Notes: generated by a model from the letters alone, not told the origin. 64,000 bases of DNA from Anaerolineae bacterium (GCA_029907105.1 JARYMM010000006.1:31835-95834), one strand, 5' to 3'. Shown: positions 44,729-55,236, counted from the first letter of the stretch. Made by a program: numbers and translations.

Positions 44729-46411
44729 ATGAGCAAGACAAAGTACGCTATCGGCATTGACTTTGGCACGGAATCAGGCCGCGTCGTGTTGGTGGACGTG
44801 GCCACAGGCGAGGAGGTAGCCACCGCCGTCCATCCCTACGGCGACGGCGTGATTGACGAGGTCCTGCCGGGCACCGACATCCGGCTGCCGCCCGACTTCG
44901 CCTTGCAGAACCCTGCCGACTACATCGAGGTGCTCAAGGTGGCCGTCCCCGCCGTGCTGCAGCAGGCGGGCGTGAGCGCCGACGATGTCATCGGCCTGGG
45001 CACCGATTTCACGGCCTGCACGATGATGCCCATTGACGAGGAGGGCGTCCCCTTGTGCCTGAAGCCGGAGTGGCGCAATAACCCCTACGCCTGGGTCAAG
45101 ATCTGGAAGCACCACGCTGCCCAGCCCGAAGCCAACGAACTCAATCGCATCGCCCGCGAGCGGGGCGAGGAGTGGCTCTCCCGCTACGGAGGCAAAATCT
45201 CCTCCGAATGGCTCTTCCCCAAGATCTGGGAGACGCTGAACAAGGCCCCGGAGGTGTACGAGGCTGCCGACCGCTTCATCGAGGGAGCCGATTGGATCGT
45301 GCTGCAACTGACGGGCAACGAGCGGCGCAACTCCTGCACGGCCGGCTACAAGGCCATCTGGGAGAAGGGGACGGGGTATCCCTCGGAAGATTTCTTCGCC
45401 GCCCTGGACCCGCGGCTGCGGCACGTGGTGGATGAGAAGCTCTCGCGCGATATCTACCCGCTGGGCGGGCGCGCCGGCGGCCTGACCGAGCAGGCGGCGC
45501 AGTGGACAGGGCTGCGGCCGGGCACGGCGGTCTCCATCGGCAACGTGGACGCCCACGTCTCCGTGCCCGCGGCCACGGTGACCGAGGTTGGGCGCATGGT
45601 GATGATCATGGGCACCTCCACCTGCCACATGGTGCTGGGCGAGGAAAAACGCATCGTGCCCGGCATGTGCGGCGTGGTTGAGGACGGCATCATCCCCGGC
45701 CTCTTCGGCTACGAGGCCGGCCAATCGTGCGTCGGCGATCACTTCGCCTGGTTCGTGGAGCATTGCGTGCCGGCCAGGTATGAGGCGGAGGCCAAGAGCC
45801 GTGGGCTGAACCTGCACCAACTACTGGAGGAGAAGGCTGCTGCCCTGCGGCCGGGCGAGAGCGGCCTGGTGGCCCTGGACTGGTGGAACGGCAACCGCTC
45901 GGTGCTGGTGGACGTGGACCTGACCGGCCTGCTCCTGGGGGCCACATTGCTGACCAAAGCGGAAGACATCTACCGCGCCCTCATCGAGGCCACGGCCTAC
46001 GGCACGCGCATCATCATCGAGACCTTCGAGGAGAGCGGCGTGGCCGTGAACGAAATCGTGGCCACGGGCGGCCTGCCGGAGCGCAACAAACTGCTGATGC
46101 AAATCTACGCCGACGTCACCGGGCGGACCTTCAACGTGGCCGCCTCCGGGCAGGCGGGCGCTCTGGGCTCGGCCATGTTCGGGGCCGTGGCCGCGGGCAA
46201 GGCTGCCGGCGGCTACGACACCATCTTCGAGGCGGCGAAGCACATGGCTCACCTCAAGGATGAGGCTTTCCACCCCATTCCCGAGAACCAGGCCGTGTAC
46301 GACCGGCTCTACGCCGAGTACAAGATCCTGCACGACACCTTCGGCCGCGGGGCCAACGACGTGATGAAGCGGCTGAAGCGCCTCAAGGCCGAGGTTCTGG
46401 GAGTGGCATGA
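44729..46411 (+). CDS. araB: Ribulokinase
   Basis: [107 protein letters not shown]. Confidence 0.95.
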   Translation: MSKTKYAIGIDFGTESGRVVLVDVATGEEVATAVHPYGDGVIDEVLPGTDIRLPPDFALQNPADYIEVLKVAVPAVLQQAGVSADDVIGLGTDFTACTMMPIDEEGVPLCLKPEWRNNPYAWVKIWKHHAAQPEANELNRIARERGEEWLSRYGGKISSEWLFPKIWETLNKAPEVYEAADRFIEGADWIVLQLTGNERRNSCTAGYKAIWEKGTGYPSEDFFAALDPRLRHVVDEKLSRDIYPLGGRAGGLTEQAAQWTGLRPGTAVSIGNVDAHVSVPAATVTEVGRMVMIMGTSTCHMVLGEEKRIVPGMCGVVEDGIIPGLFGYEAGQSCVGDHFAWFVEHCVPARYEAEAKSRGLNLHQLLEEKAAALRPGESGLVALDWWNGNRSVLVDVDLTGLLLGATLLTKAEDIYRALIEATAYGTRIIIETFEESGVAVNEIVATGGLPERNKLLMQIYADVTGRTFNVAASGQAGALGSAMFGAVAAGKAAGGYDTIFEAAKHMAHLKDEAFHPIPENQAVYDRLYAEYKILHDTFGRGANDVMKRLKRLKAEVLGVA

Positions 46412-46418
46412 GCCTGCC

Positions 46419-46487
46419 AAAGCCCAAGCTCAAAGCCCAAAGCTCAAAGGGCAAACTCCAAACCTCAAACTCCAAACTTGAAACTGC
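46419..46487. repeat. Heptad-phased repeat (AAASYYC-like)
   Basis: aaagccc|aagctc|aaagccc|aaagctc|aaagggc|aaactcc|aaacctc|aaactcc|aaacttg|aaactgc. Confidence 0.88.
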
Positions 46488-46506
46488 CTTTGCCGGATGG
46501 TGGCGG

Positions 46507-48264
46507 GTGACCTGGCGACGCGTTCTCCTGCTGAGCGGCTTTGCGCTGCTCTGCGGCCTCCTCTCCTGCCAGCGGCAACCCGCGCCGCAGGTCGTTGTCC
46601 CAACATCGCCTGTCGCCGAAACGCCCACCCTCACCGCTCCTCCCCCACAAGCGGGGGAGGCCGGGAGGGGGCCGACGGCGGTTTATCATCCGCTCACGGC
46701 CACGCTCACTCCGACTCCCTCGCCCGCGGTCATTATGCCAACCTCTGCTCCCTCTCCCACGGCCACGCCGGCTATCCGCCTGGCGCTGGCGGCTGAGTTG
46801 CCGCCGCCTATCGAAGAGGCCGCCCGCGCCTGGGCCGCCGGGCAGGGCGTGGCCATTGTGGAGGATGCCGCCGAGCTGCGCCTGGACCTCAACCCCGCGC
46901 CGGATGGCCGCCTGGTCAGCGAACGCCTCTACGTGCCTGTGCAGCGCTTCCCCACGCTGCGCGAGGAGGTCACGCTGGACGAACTGCGCCAGAGCTGGGC
47001 AGGGGCGGGCGGTTTCGCCTGCCTGCTGCTGAGCGAGGCAACGGCGGCCGAGCTGGCCGCGCTGTGGGGGCCGCCGGGGGAGGGTGTCGAGATGGTGCCC
47101 GACGGCGAGTTGACGGAAGCGCTCTGGCAGGACGAGCAGGCGGTGGCCATCGTGCCCTTCGAGCGGCTGGAGCCGCGGCTCAGACCGCTGCGGCTGGATG
47201 GCCTTTCGGCGGTGGACAACCGGCTGGCGCAGAGCGACTGGCCGCTGGCGCTGCGCGTCTGGCTACACGGTGCACGAGCAGAGGCGGAGGGACTGCTCAC
47301 ACGTCTGCGGGAGAGCGTGCCCGCCACCAACCGCGATGCAGCCAGGCTCACCGTGCTGGTGATGACCGGGGTGACGGCCATGGCCCGTATGACGGCCTGG
47401 AAGATGGAGGTCTACGAGGATTACGCCTATCCGGCCCACGTCATCGGCCCCGAGCTGGCCGCTGCTGACATCACACACATCAGCAACGAGGTGCCTTTTG
47501 TGCCCGGCTGCGTGGCCGACCCCACACTCAACAACATCGTCCTCTGCTCCAGGCCGGAGTACCTGGCCGCACTGGACGAGGTAGGGGCAGACATTGTCGG
47601 ACTGACGGGGAACCACCAGAACGATTTCGGCCCCGAGGCCATGCTGGAATCGCTGGAAATCTATGCCGGGCACGGGCTGCCCGTGTACGGCGGCGGGGCC
47701 AACGACGAAGAGGCGCGCCGACCGCTCCTCATCACCCATAACGGCAATCGGCTGGCCTTCTTAGGGGCCAATGAGTTCGGCCCTGCCGAGGCCTGGGCCA
47801 CGGCCGACAGCCCCGGCTCGGCCCGCTTCGATCTGGAAACCATGCAGGCGGACATCGCCGCCGTGCGGCCCCAGGCGGACGTGGTGCTGGTGGAGCTTCA
47901 GTACACCGAGTTCAACGACCAGGGCGACTACCAGACGGAGCCGCTGCCCAGGCAGCGCGCGGACTTCCAGGCGCTCAGCGCCGCCGGGGCGGACATCGTC
48001 ACCGGCGTGCAGGCGCACCAGCCGCAAGCGCTGGAATTCACCGCCGATGGCATCATCCTTTACGGCCTGGGCAACCTCTTCTTTGACCAGATGTGGTGGG
48101 AGGCGCGGCAGGGATTGATTGCCCGCCATGCCATCTACGAGGGCCGTCACATCAGCACGGAGCTGCTGGTGACCATCCTGGAGGATTGGGCGCAGCCTCG
48201 CTGGGCCACGCCTGCGGAGCGCGAAGAGGTCTTGCGCACCGTCTTCGCCGCCAGCGGCTGGTAG
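46507..48264 (+). CDS. CapA-family (poly-gamma-glutamate synthesis-like) lipoprotein; ORF track start is 46408, GTG 46507 preferred
   Basis: GTG gives VTWRRVLLLSGFALLCGLLSC with lipobox; VLVMTGVTAMARM, THISNEVPFVPGC, VGLTGNHQNDFG, VQAHQPQALEF. Confidence 0.83.
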   Translation: MTWRRVLLLSGFALLCGLLSCQRQPAPQVVVPTSPVAETPTLTAPPPQAGEAGRGPTAVYHPLTATLTPTPSPAVIMPTSAPSPTATPAIRLALAAELPPPIEEAARAWAAGQGVAIVEDAAELRLDLNPAPDGRLVSERLYVPVQRFPTLREEVTLDELRQSWAGAGGFACLLLSEATAAELAALWGPPGEGVEMVPDGELTEALWQDEQAVAIVPFERLEPRLRPLRLDGLSAVDNRLAQSDWPLALRVWLHGARAEAEGLLTRLRESVPATNRDAARLTVLVMTGVTAMARMTAWKMEVYEDYAYPAHVIGPELAAADITHISNEVPFVPGCVADPTLNNIVLCSRPEYLAALDEVGADIVGLTGNHQNDFGPEAMLESLEIYAGHGLPVYGGGANDEEARRPLLITHNGNRLAFLGANEFGPAEAWATADSPGSARFDLETMQADIAAVRPQADVVLVELQYTEFNDQGDYQTEPLPRQRADFQALSAAGADIVTGVQAHQPQALEFTADGIILYGLGNLFFDQMWWEARQGLIARHAIYEGRHISTELLVTILEDWAQPRWATPAEREEVLRTVFAASGW

Positions 48265-48399
48265 GCTCAGCGCATCCTGGTTCCAGTACACGGCTTGCGC
48301 AGCGATCAGGCGCAAGCCACAACATGTATGAGGGGTAAACGAGGGGACGCCCCTCGTACTCCCCGGGCTTCCGCTGCGCACGCCCGTACATCACAGATT

Positions 48400-48428
48400 T
48401 TGACAAATGCCCCGTTTCGTGATACCAT
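48400..48428 (+). promoter_or_regulatory. Promoter for Dpp-type ABC operon
   Basis: TTGACA - 17 bp - TACCAT. Confidence 0.7.
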
Positions 48429-48571
48429 ATCATCGTGCTCGGCTCAGGCATTGGCAGCGGCGCGATCCTCCACGACAGGAGCCGTCGCAGGGCGGTGAGA
48501 GCAGCATCCTCAGGGCCGTGGCCCAGGGTGCTGGCTCAGGGTTTGAGGATCATGTAGAGAGGCAGCAGGAC

Positions 48572-49654
48572 ATGGGCGTACCTAGCGCACTCCGTAGCCC
48601 TAAATCGGCATCTGTCGGCACGGCCAGGCTGATTCGCCGCATCGTTTCCAACTATCTGCTACGTCGGCTGCTGAAGGCCCTCTTCACCGTCTTCTTCGTC
48701 ACCACTTTAATCTTCTTTCTCATCCGGCTGATGCCCTCCAACCCCATCGAGGTGTATATTAACGAACTCATCGTCCAGTATGGCTTCTCCTACGAGGACG
48801 CGCGCAACCAGGCGGCCTCCCTTTTCGCCATTGACCTGGATGCCCCGATGGCTGTCCAGTACCTGGACTTTCTCAGACATCTGTCGCGGGGTGACCTGGG
48901 GAATTCGCTGCGCTCGCCGGGGACAACTGTGCTCAGCGTCATCGCCAAATTCCTGCCCTGGACGCTCTTCAGCGTGGGCACGGGCCTCCTGCTCAGCTTC
49001 ACCCTGGGGGTCAGCCTGGGCATGTTGATGGCCTACAAACGGGAGTCTTCCCTGGAACCCGTCCTGGCGGGGATCGGTTCGTTTCTGAGCTCGGTGCCCA
49101 ACTACATCATCGGCATCCTGCTGCTGGTCTTCCTGGGGGTGCGCTGGGAACTGGTGCCCATCGGCCAGATGCGCGGCTCGATGACGCCGGGGATAAAGCC
49201 CAGCTTGACCCTGGAATTCATCAGCGACATCTTCTTCCACGCCGCTTTGCCCATCGCCACCTATGTGCTGACCACCGTCGGCGGCTGGATGCTGACCATG
49301 AAGAGCAGCACCATCAGCACCCTGGGCGAGGATTATGTGACCGTGGCCCGGGCGCGCGGGTTGCCGGAGACGCGCATCACGACAGCCTACGTGGGGCGCA
49401 ACGCCGCCCTGCCGCTCTTCACCCAGTTGGCCATCAGCATCGGCTTCATCGTCGGCGGTTCCATCCTGATCGAGCAGATTTTCGTCTACCAGGGCATCGG
49501 CTACCAGCTTCTGGTGGCCATCAGCAATCGCGACTATCCGGTCATGCAGGGGATCTTCCTGATCATCACTGCCTCCGTCATCGCCTCCAACTTCCTGGCC
49601 GATTTCCTCTACAGCCGGCTGGACCCGCGCGTGCGGATTGTCGGACGGGAGTAG
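48572..49654 (+). CDS. Peptide/oligosaccharide ABC transporter permease (DppB type)
   Basis: YLLRRLLKALFTVFFVTTLIFFLIRLMPSNP; VARARGLPETRITTAYVGRNAALPLFTQLAI. Confidence 0.92.
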   Translation: MGVPSALRSPKSASVGTARLIRRIVSNYLLRRLLKALFTVFFVTTLIFFLIRLMPSNPIEVYINELIVQYGFSYEDARNQAASLFAIDLDAPMAVQYLDFLRHLSRGDLGNSLRSPGTTVLSVIAKFLPWTLFSVGTGLLLSFTLGVSLGMLMAYKRESSLEPVLAGIGSFLSSVPNYIIGILLLVFLGVRWELVPIGQMRGSMTPGIKPSLTLEFISDIFFHAALPIATYVLTTVGGWMLTMKSSTISTLGEDYVTVARARGLPETRITTAYVGRNAALPLFTQLAISIGFIVGGSILIEQIFVYQGIGYQLLVAISNRDYPVMQGIFLIITASVIASNFLADFLYSRLDPRVRIVGRE

Positions 49655-49658
49655 TCCT

Positions 49659-50573
49659 ATGGCGCAGCAGAGCGTCTCACTCTACCAGCGCACGGGCATC
49701 GAGTGGCTCAGGGATTTCCTGAGAGGCATCGGCTCGTTTCTGAAGCTCATCGCCAGCAACCGGGTGGGGCTCCTGGGCTTCATCATGGTCATCTTCTTCA
49801 TCGTCCTGTCCACCGTTGGGCCCCGCTTCGTTCCCCTGGACACCAAGACCAAGGTGACCCAGATCTACGTTCCCCCTTCCCGGGAGCATCCGTTGGGCAC
49901 AGATCATCAGGGGCGGGATATCTGGTCCCAGATCGTGCATGGAGGGAAGGACATCCTGTACGTGGCCTTTCTGACCGGGCTGATCTCGACGTTCATCGGC
50001 GTCGTCCTCGGCTCGCTGAGTGCCATCATCGGGGGCGGATTCGATTCCCTGATGACCACCCTGGCCGACATCTGGCTGACCATTCCCCAATTTCCCCTGC
50101 TGGCCGTGCTGGCCGGCTTCATCCGGCTGGACAGCCTCTCCCTGCTGGCGCTGATCCTGGCCGTGCTGAGCTGGGCCGGCCTGTTCCGGGCGGTGCGTGC
50201 CCAGGTCTTCTCGCTCAAGGAGCGGGACTATGTGGAGGCAGCCCGCGCCCTGGACCTGGGCCTGAGGCACATCGTGTTCTCCGAGATCCTGCCCAACATG
50301 ATGAGCTACATCGCCATCAGCTTCACCTTTGCCATGACCTCGGCCATCTATGCCCAGACCAGCCTGGTCTTCCTGGGCCTGGTGCCCATCTCCACCAGCA
50401 ACTGGGGGGTGATGATCAGCCTGGCCTGGACACGAGGCGCCATTTTCTCCAAGGACAGCATCTACTACATCATGTCGCCGATCATGGCCATCGCCCTGCT
50501 GCAACTGGCGCTGGTCTGGATGGGGCGCTCCCTGGAGGCCGTCTTCAATCCCCGGCTGAGGGCGGGTGGATAA
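49659..50573 (+). CDS. Peptide/oligosaccharide ABC transporter permease (DppC type)
   Basis: SREHPLGTDHQGRDIWSQIVHGG; YVEAARALDLGLRHIVFSEILPNMMSYI. Confidence 0.93.
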   Translation: MAQQSVSLYQRTGIEWLRDFLRGIGSFLKLIASNRVGLLGFIMVIFFIVLSTVGPRFVPLDTKTKVTQIYVPPSREHPLGTDHQGRDIWSQIVHGGKDILYVAFLTGLISTFIGVVLGSLSAIIGGGFDSLMTTLADIWLTIPQFPLLAVLAGFIRLDSLSLLALILAVLSWAGLFRAVRAQVFSLKERDYVEAARALDLGLRHIVFSEILPNMMSYIAISFTFAMTSAIYAQTSLVFLGLVPISTSNWGVMISLAWTRGAIFSKDSIYYIMSPIMAIALLQLALVWMGRSLEAVFNPRLRAGG

Positions 50574-50680
50574 CGGCCTTACGGGGTATATCCCGGAGTG
50601 GCCGATACGAAGGCTGCCCGTATTCCGCAACCTGTGGTGAGCGAAGTCGAACCATCCGCATTCCGCAATGAGAGTGACCG

Positions 50681-51781
50681 GTGATGAACCGCAGAAGTGC
50701 GCAGCCTATATTGACCTGGACAGAGGGGCCGGAGGCGGATGTGCCGCTCTCCGTTCGCGACCTGTGGGTCGAGTACCGCGCCCCACGCGGCGCAGTCAAG
50801 GCGGTGCGCGGGGCCAGCTTTGACCTCTACAAGGGCGAGACCCTCTCCCTCACCGGCGAGAGCGGTTCGGGGAAGACGACCCTGGCCCTGAGCCTGATCC
50901 GGCTGCTGCCGCGGTCGGCTAACGTTCGCAAGGGTCAGATCATCTACCGCCGAGATGGCCAGGAATACGACGTCCTCTCTCTGGATGCGGGGGACCTGCG
51001 GCAATTCCGCTGGAAAGAGTGCGCCATGGTCTTCCAATCGGCCCTCAACGCCTTCAACCCGGTGCTGAAGATCTGGGATCAGATGTACGATACGGTTAAG
51101 GCCCATGACCACAGCGAGCGGGAGGAGGTGCGCAGGCGGGCCCTGGACCTGCTGCGGCTGGTGCAACTGGAACCGGAGCGGGTCATCAACGCCTATCCCC
51201 ATGAGCTTTCGGGCGGCATGCGCCAGCGGGTGCTCCTGGCCATGAGCCTCCTGCTGAACCCCCAGGTCATCATCCTCGACGAGCCGACCACGGCGCTGGA
51301 CATCCTGACCCAGCGCACGATCATTGACCTGCTCCGAAAGCTGAAGGAAGAGCTCGGCTTTTCCATGGTGTTTATCTCCCACGACCTTTCCCTGGCCGCC
51401 GAGTTGGCCGACCGCGTGGCCACCATGTATGCCGGCCGGGTCGTCGAGGTGGGGAATGTGTACGAGATTTTCTACCGCCCGAAACATCCCTATACCCTGG
51501 GGCTGATCAAAGCCGTGCCCACGGTGACGGGCGGCTTCCAGGAGTTGGCTTCCATCTCAGGGTCGCCGCCCGATCTGATCAATCTGCCGACGGGCTGCAA
51601 GTTTCACCCCCGTTGCCTCTATGCTATGGAGAGATGCCGGGAAGAGGAGCCAGAGCTGATCCCGGCTACCAAAGGGCATCTCGTGGCCTGCTTCTGCTGG
51701 GAACAGGTACAGGCGGACTGGGACAGGGAATGGCAGCAGCGAGAGCCGGAGGCCATGGAGGTGGCATGGCCGAGAAGTTGA
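50681..51781 (+). CDS. Peptide/oligosaccharide ABC transporter ATPase (DppD type)
   Basis: LTGESGSGKTTLALSLIRLL, LSGGMRQRVLLAMSLLLNPQVIILDEPTTALD, GCKFHPRCLYAMERC. Confidence 0.95.
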   Translation: MMNRRSAQPILTWTEGPEADVPLSVRDLWVEYRAPRGAVKAVRGASFDLYKGETLSLTGESGSGKTTLALSLIRLLPRSANVRKGQIIYRRDGQEYDVLSLDAGDLRQFRWKECAMVFQSALNAFNPVLKIWDQMYDTVKAHDHSEREEVRRRALDLLRLVQLEPERVINAYPHELSGGMRQRVLLAMSLLLNPQVIILDEPTTALDILTQRTIIDLLRKLKEELGFSMVFISHDLSLAAELADRVATMYAGRVVEVGNVYEIFYRPKHPYTLGLIKAVPTVTGGFQELASISGSPPDLINLPTGCKFHPRCLYAMERCREEEPELIPATKGHLVACFCWEQVQADWDREWQQREPEAMEVAWPRS

Positions 51782-52740
51782 TCGAACTGGACCACATCGG
51801 CCGGACCTTTGGCCAGGGGAAGCAGAAGGTGCGGGCCGTGGATAACGTCTCCCTGACCATCAAGGAAAGGGACATCTTGTGTCTGGTCGGCGAAAGCGGC
51901 TGCGGGAAGACGACCACGGGGAGGATCGCCGCCGGGCTGCTGCGCCCTTCGGAAGGGCGCGTCCTCTTTCAGGGCCAGGACGTCTGGGCCATGGAGCGCA
52001 AGGAGTTCAAACGCTACCGCAAGGCGGTGCAGATCGTCCACCAGGACCCTTACGCCTCGCTCAACCCGACCCATACCGTTTACAAAATCCTGAGCGCGCC
52101 TCTGCTGCGCCACAACCTGGTGACCAACGCCAGGGAGGCCCGGCTCAAGTGTGCGCAACTGCTGGAGATTGTGGACCTGACGCCGCCGGGGGACTTTCTG
52201 GACAAGTATCCCCATCAATTGAGCGGGGGCCAGCGGCAGCGGGTCTCCGTGGCCCGGGCGCTCACCGTCAATCCCAGCTTCATCGTCGCCGATGAGGCCG
52301 TGTCCATGATTGACGTCTCCATCCGGGCCAGCCTGCTGGGCATGCTCTCGCGGCTGCGGGAGCAGTTTGGGGTGACCTTCCTGTTCATCACCCACGACCT
52401 GGCCCTGGCCAAGCATTTCGCCTGGGAGCACACGATTGCCGTGATGTATGTGGGGAGCATGGTGGAGATCGCTCCCACGCCGCAGTTGATAGATGAGCCG
52501 CTGCACCCCTATACCCAGGCGCTGCTGGTGGCCATTCCCGAGGCCGACCCCCATCTGACGCGCAACAAGCCCAGGGTGAGCCTGCGCAGCATGGACGTGC
52601 CCAGCCTGCTCAACCTGCCTTCCGGCTGCCGTTTCCATCCCCGCTGCCCCCGCTTTGTGGAAGGGCTCTGCGACCAGCAGGCGCCGGACCTGGTGCCGGT
52701 CGGGGACGGCCGCTACGTGGCCTGCCACAGGGTGAGTTAG
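51766..52740 (+). CDS. Peptide/oligosaccharide ABC transporter ATPase (DppF type)
   Basis: LVGESGCGKTTTGRIAAGLL, LSGGQRQRVSVARALTVNPSFIVADEAVSMIDVS, GCRFHPRCPRF. Confidence 0.95.
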   Translation: MAEKLIELDHIGRTFGQGKQKVRAVDNVSLTIKERDILCLVGESGCGKTTTGRIAAGLLRPSEGRVLFQGQDVWAMERKEFKRYRKAVQIVHQDPYASLNPTHTVYKILSAPLLRHNLVTNAREARLKCAQLLEIVDLTPPGDFLDKYPHQLSGGQRQRVSVARALTVNPSFIVADEAVSMIDVSIRASLLGMLSRLREQFGVTFLFITHDLALAKHFAWEHTIAVMYVGSMVEIAPTPQLIDEPLHPYTQALLVAIPEADPHLTRNKPRVSLRSMDVPSLLNLPSGCRFHPRCPRFVEGLCDQQAPDLVPVGDGRYVACHRVS

Positions 52741-52923
52741 ATGGACCCGCAGATCGGTCGGGCAGCATTCAGGATCGCTTTCTATCTCGTCTTTACGGCG
52801 GGCATCCTCTTGCTGTTCCTGAAGCCGGGCACGGCGGAGTTCGGCGTGACCCTCTTGGCTTTGCTGGTGGGGTTGATTTTCGTCGCCGCGGTGATCCTGC
52901 TGCTGCGGCGGTCGTCACGTTGA
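52741..52923 (+). CDS. Small two-TM protein
   Basis: 60 aa, starts directly after the dppF-like stop; two hydrophobic segments. Confidence 0.55.
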   Translation: MDPQIGRAAFRIAFYLVFTAGILLLFLKPGTAEFGVTLLALLVGLIFVAAVILLLRRSSR

Positions 52924-52942
52924 GAACGCCATTAAGAGATAG

Positions 52943-53083
52943 TGTCACCCTGAGCGGGTTTACGACATGCGGTACGCTGCGGCGAGCCACTAGCGAAGGG
53001 GCTTGACACCTGCTGAGGGAGATTCTTCGCTGGTCTGACGCCGCGACGAGAGACTCGGGACCAACCCGCTCAGAATGACTGTT
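52943..53083. repeat. REP-like composite element
   Basis: gtcaccctgagcgggtttac ... cccgctcagaatgac termini; shares ctgagcgggtttac with 40.9 kb element. Confidence 0.75.
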
Positions 53084-53370
53084 ATTCTCGATAATCTCTA
53101 TTCTGCAACTGCGGGCCTGAGAAGGGGGAGGGTAGAGAATGGGACATCTTGTGACCTTGCGCCTTTGCGACCCAGCGCCTTTGCGACCCTTCGGGCTGAG
53201 CCCCTCAGGGCGAAGCCTTGCGACACGGCGACGAACCAACCGGGCGACAAAATGAAAGGAGGTGGTGCTATCGCTCAATACGATCTGTTGTTGGCTGATG
53301 GCGTTCGAGGAGGAACGCCGTCGAGACGTTGGAACAGCCGCATCGTTCATTCCTTAAGGAGGAGGAAACC

Positions 53371-55236
53371 ATGAAAAGGCTCACTACACTGTTGGCGCTC
53401 GCGTTGGTGGCCACGCTTCTCGTAGCCTGCCCTGCCCCCACGCCTCAGGTCATTGAGAAGGAAGTGGTGGTGGAAAAGCCGGTCGTAGAGACCGTGGTCG
53501 TCGAGAAGGAGGTGGTCGTCGAAAAGCCGGTGGTGGAGACAGTCATCGTGGAGAAAGAGGTGCCCGCCAAGGGGCCGGCCGTGTTCGCCGGTGCCTATCC
53601 TTACCAGGTCCCGCCGGTAGGCCACTTCAACCCCTGGGTCACCAACGGCATTGTCATGGGCATCTACCGCGACCTGATGTGGCTGCCCATGGGCATGTAC
53701 AAGTGGGCGGAGGGCACCTGGGTGCCCTTCCTGGCCACGGAGTGGGAGTTTGTCCCCCCTGACCTCTTCACGGTCAAGCTGCGCCAGGGGGTCAAGTGGA
53801 GTGATGGCACCGACTTCACCTCCCAGGACATCATCACCTCGTTCAACATCGCCCGCCTGATGAACCACACGGTCTGGCGCTTCCTGGACCGCATCGAGGC
53901 CGTGGACGATCACACCGTCAACTTCTACATGTCCACCCCCTCCACGGTGGTCGAGCGCTACGTGATCCGCGGCTACCCCAGCCCTCACATCGTCTCCACC
54001 TCGCTCTTCGGCGAGTGGTCCGATCGGCTGCAGGCCCTGGTAGATGCGGGCAAGGACAAGGACTCGGAGGAGTGGCAGGCCCTGTTGAAGGAGTTCAACG
54101 AGTTCCGGCCGGAAGACACGGTGGTCACCGGGCCCTACAAGATTGACCCGGCCAGCATCAGCGAGGCCCGCCTGACCCTGGTCAAGAACGAGATGTCCTA
54201 CCTGGCCGACACGGTGAACTTCGACAAGGTCTACATCTACAATGGGGAGACGCCGACCATCACCCCGGTGGTGCTGGCCTATCAGGTGGACTATGCCACC
54301 CACGGCTTCCCGCCGGCGACGGAGAGGGCCTTCAAGGCCGAGGGCATCCGCATCCTGCGCCCGCCCATCTTCTCCGGTCCGGCCCTGTACTTCAACCACA
54401 CCATCTACCCCTTCAACCTGAAGGAGGTACGCCAGGCCATCGCCTACGCCGTCAACCGCGATGACAACGCCTATGTTTCCCTCGGCGAGTCGGCCATCGC
54501 CCAGAAGTACATGACCGGCTTCAGCGACAACATCGTGCCGCTGTGGCTCACCGAGGAAGAGATGGCCAAGCTCAACCAGTATCCCTACGACCCGGCCAAG
54601 GCCGAGGAAATCTTCAAGGGGTTGGGCTTCACCAAGGGCAGCGATGGGGTCTGGGTGACGGACAAGGGTGAGCGCATGGAGTATGAGCTCACCGCCCCTG
54701 CCGAGTATGCCGACTGGTCGGCGGCGGCGGAGAACCTGGCCGAGCAGCTCACCGCCTTCGGCATCAAGACCTCCTTCCGCGGCGTCGAGTTCCGCCAGCA
54801 TCCCATCGAGGTCAACCAGGGCAACTTCCAGTTGGCCATCCGTGGCTGGGGCGCTGGCGATCCGCACCCGCACTTCTCCTACCGCCAGGACCTCCTGGTG
54901 CACAACATCGAGGCGCCGGAAGGCCCCGGCATGAGTTTCCCCATGGTGCAGACGACGGACGTGCTGGGCGAGATTGACCTGGAGAAGAACATCGTCACCT
55001 CCGTCGAGGGGTTGGACGAGGTTGCTCAGAAGGAGAAGATCGCTCAACTGGCGCTGGCCTTCAACGAACTGCTGCCCATCGTCCCCATCTGGGAGCGCTA
55101 CGGCAACAACCCGTGCATGGATGGGCTGCATACCACCGGCTGGCCGCCGGAGGGCGACCCCATCTACCTGAACAGCCCCTACAACGACTCCTTCACGGTG
55201 ATGATGATCCTCAACGGCACGTTGAAGCCCCTGTAG
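53371..55236 (+). CDS. Peptide/oligosaccharide ABC transporter substrate-binding lipoprotein (SBP_bac_5 type)
   Basis: Lipobox LLVACPAP, repeated VEKEVVVEKPVVETV stalk, LRQGVKWSDGTDFTSQDI. Confidence 0.94.
   Translation: MKRLTTLLALALVATLLVACPAPTPQVIEKEVVVEKPVVETVVVEKEVVVEKPVVETVIVEKEVPAKGPAVFAGAYPYQVPPVGHFNPWVTNGIVMGIYRDLMWLPMGMYKWAEGTWVPFLATEWEFVPPDLFTVKLRQGVKWSDGTDFTSQDIITSFNIARLMNHTVWRFLDRIEAVDDHTVNFYMSTPSTVVERYVIRGYPSPHIVSTSLFGEWSDRLQALVDAGKDKDSEEWQALLKEFNEFRPEDTVVTGPYKIDPASISEARLTLVKNEMSYLADTVNFDKVYIYNGETPTITPVVLAYQVDYATHGFPPATERAFKAEGIRILRPPIFSGPALYFNHTIYPFNLKEVRQAIAYAVNRDDNAYVSLGESAIAQKYMTGFSDNIVPLWLTEEEMAKLNQYPYDPAKAEEIFKGLGFTKGSDGVWVTDKGERMEYELTAPAEYADWSAAAENLAEQLTAFGIKTSFRGVEFRQHPIEVNQGNFQLAIRGWGAGDPHPHFSYRQDLLVHNIEAPEGPGMSFPMVQTTDVLGEIDLEKNIVTSVEGLDEVAQKEKIAQLALAFNELLPIVPIWERYGNNPCMDGLHTTGWPPEGDPIYLNSPYNDSFTVMMILNGTLKPL

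Noticed and set aside
48423-48440. Operator palindrome tgataccatatca at the Dpp operon promoter
   Set aside because: Only 5-bp arms overlapping the -10 box; too short to distinguish from chance.
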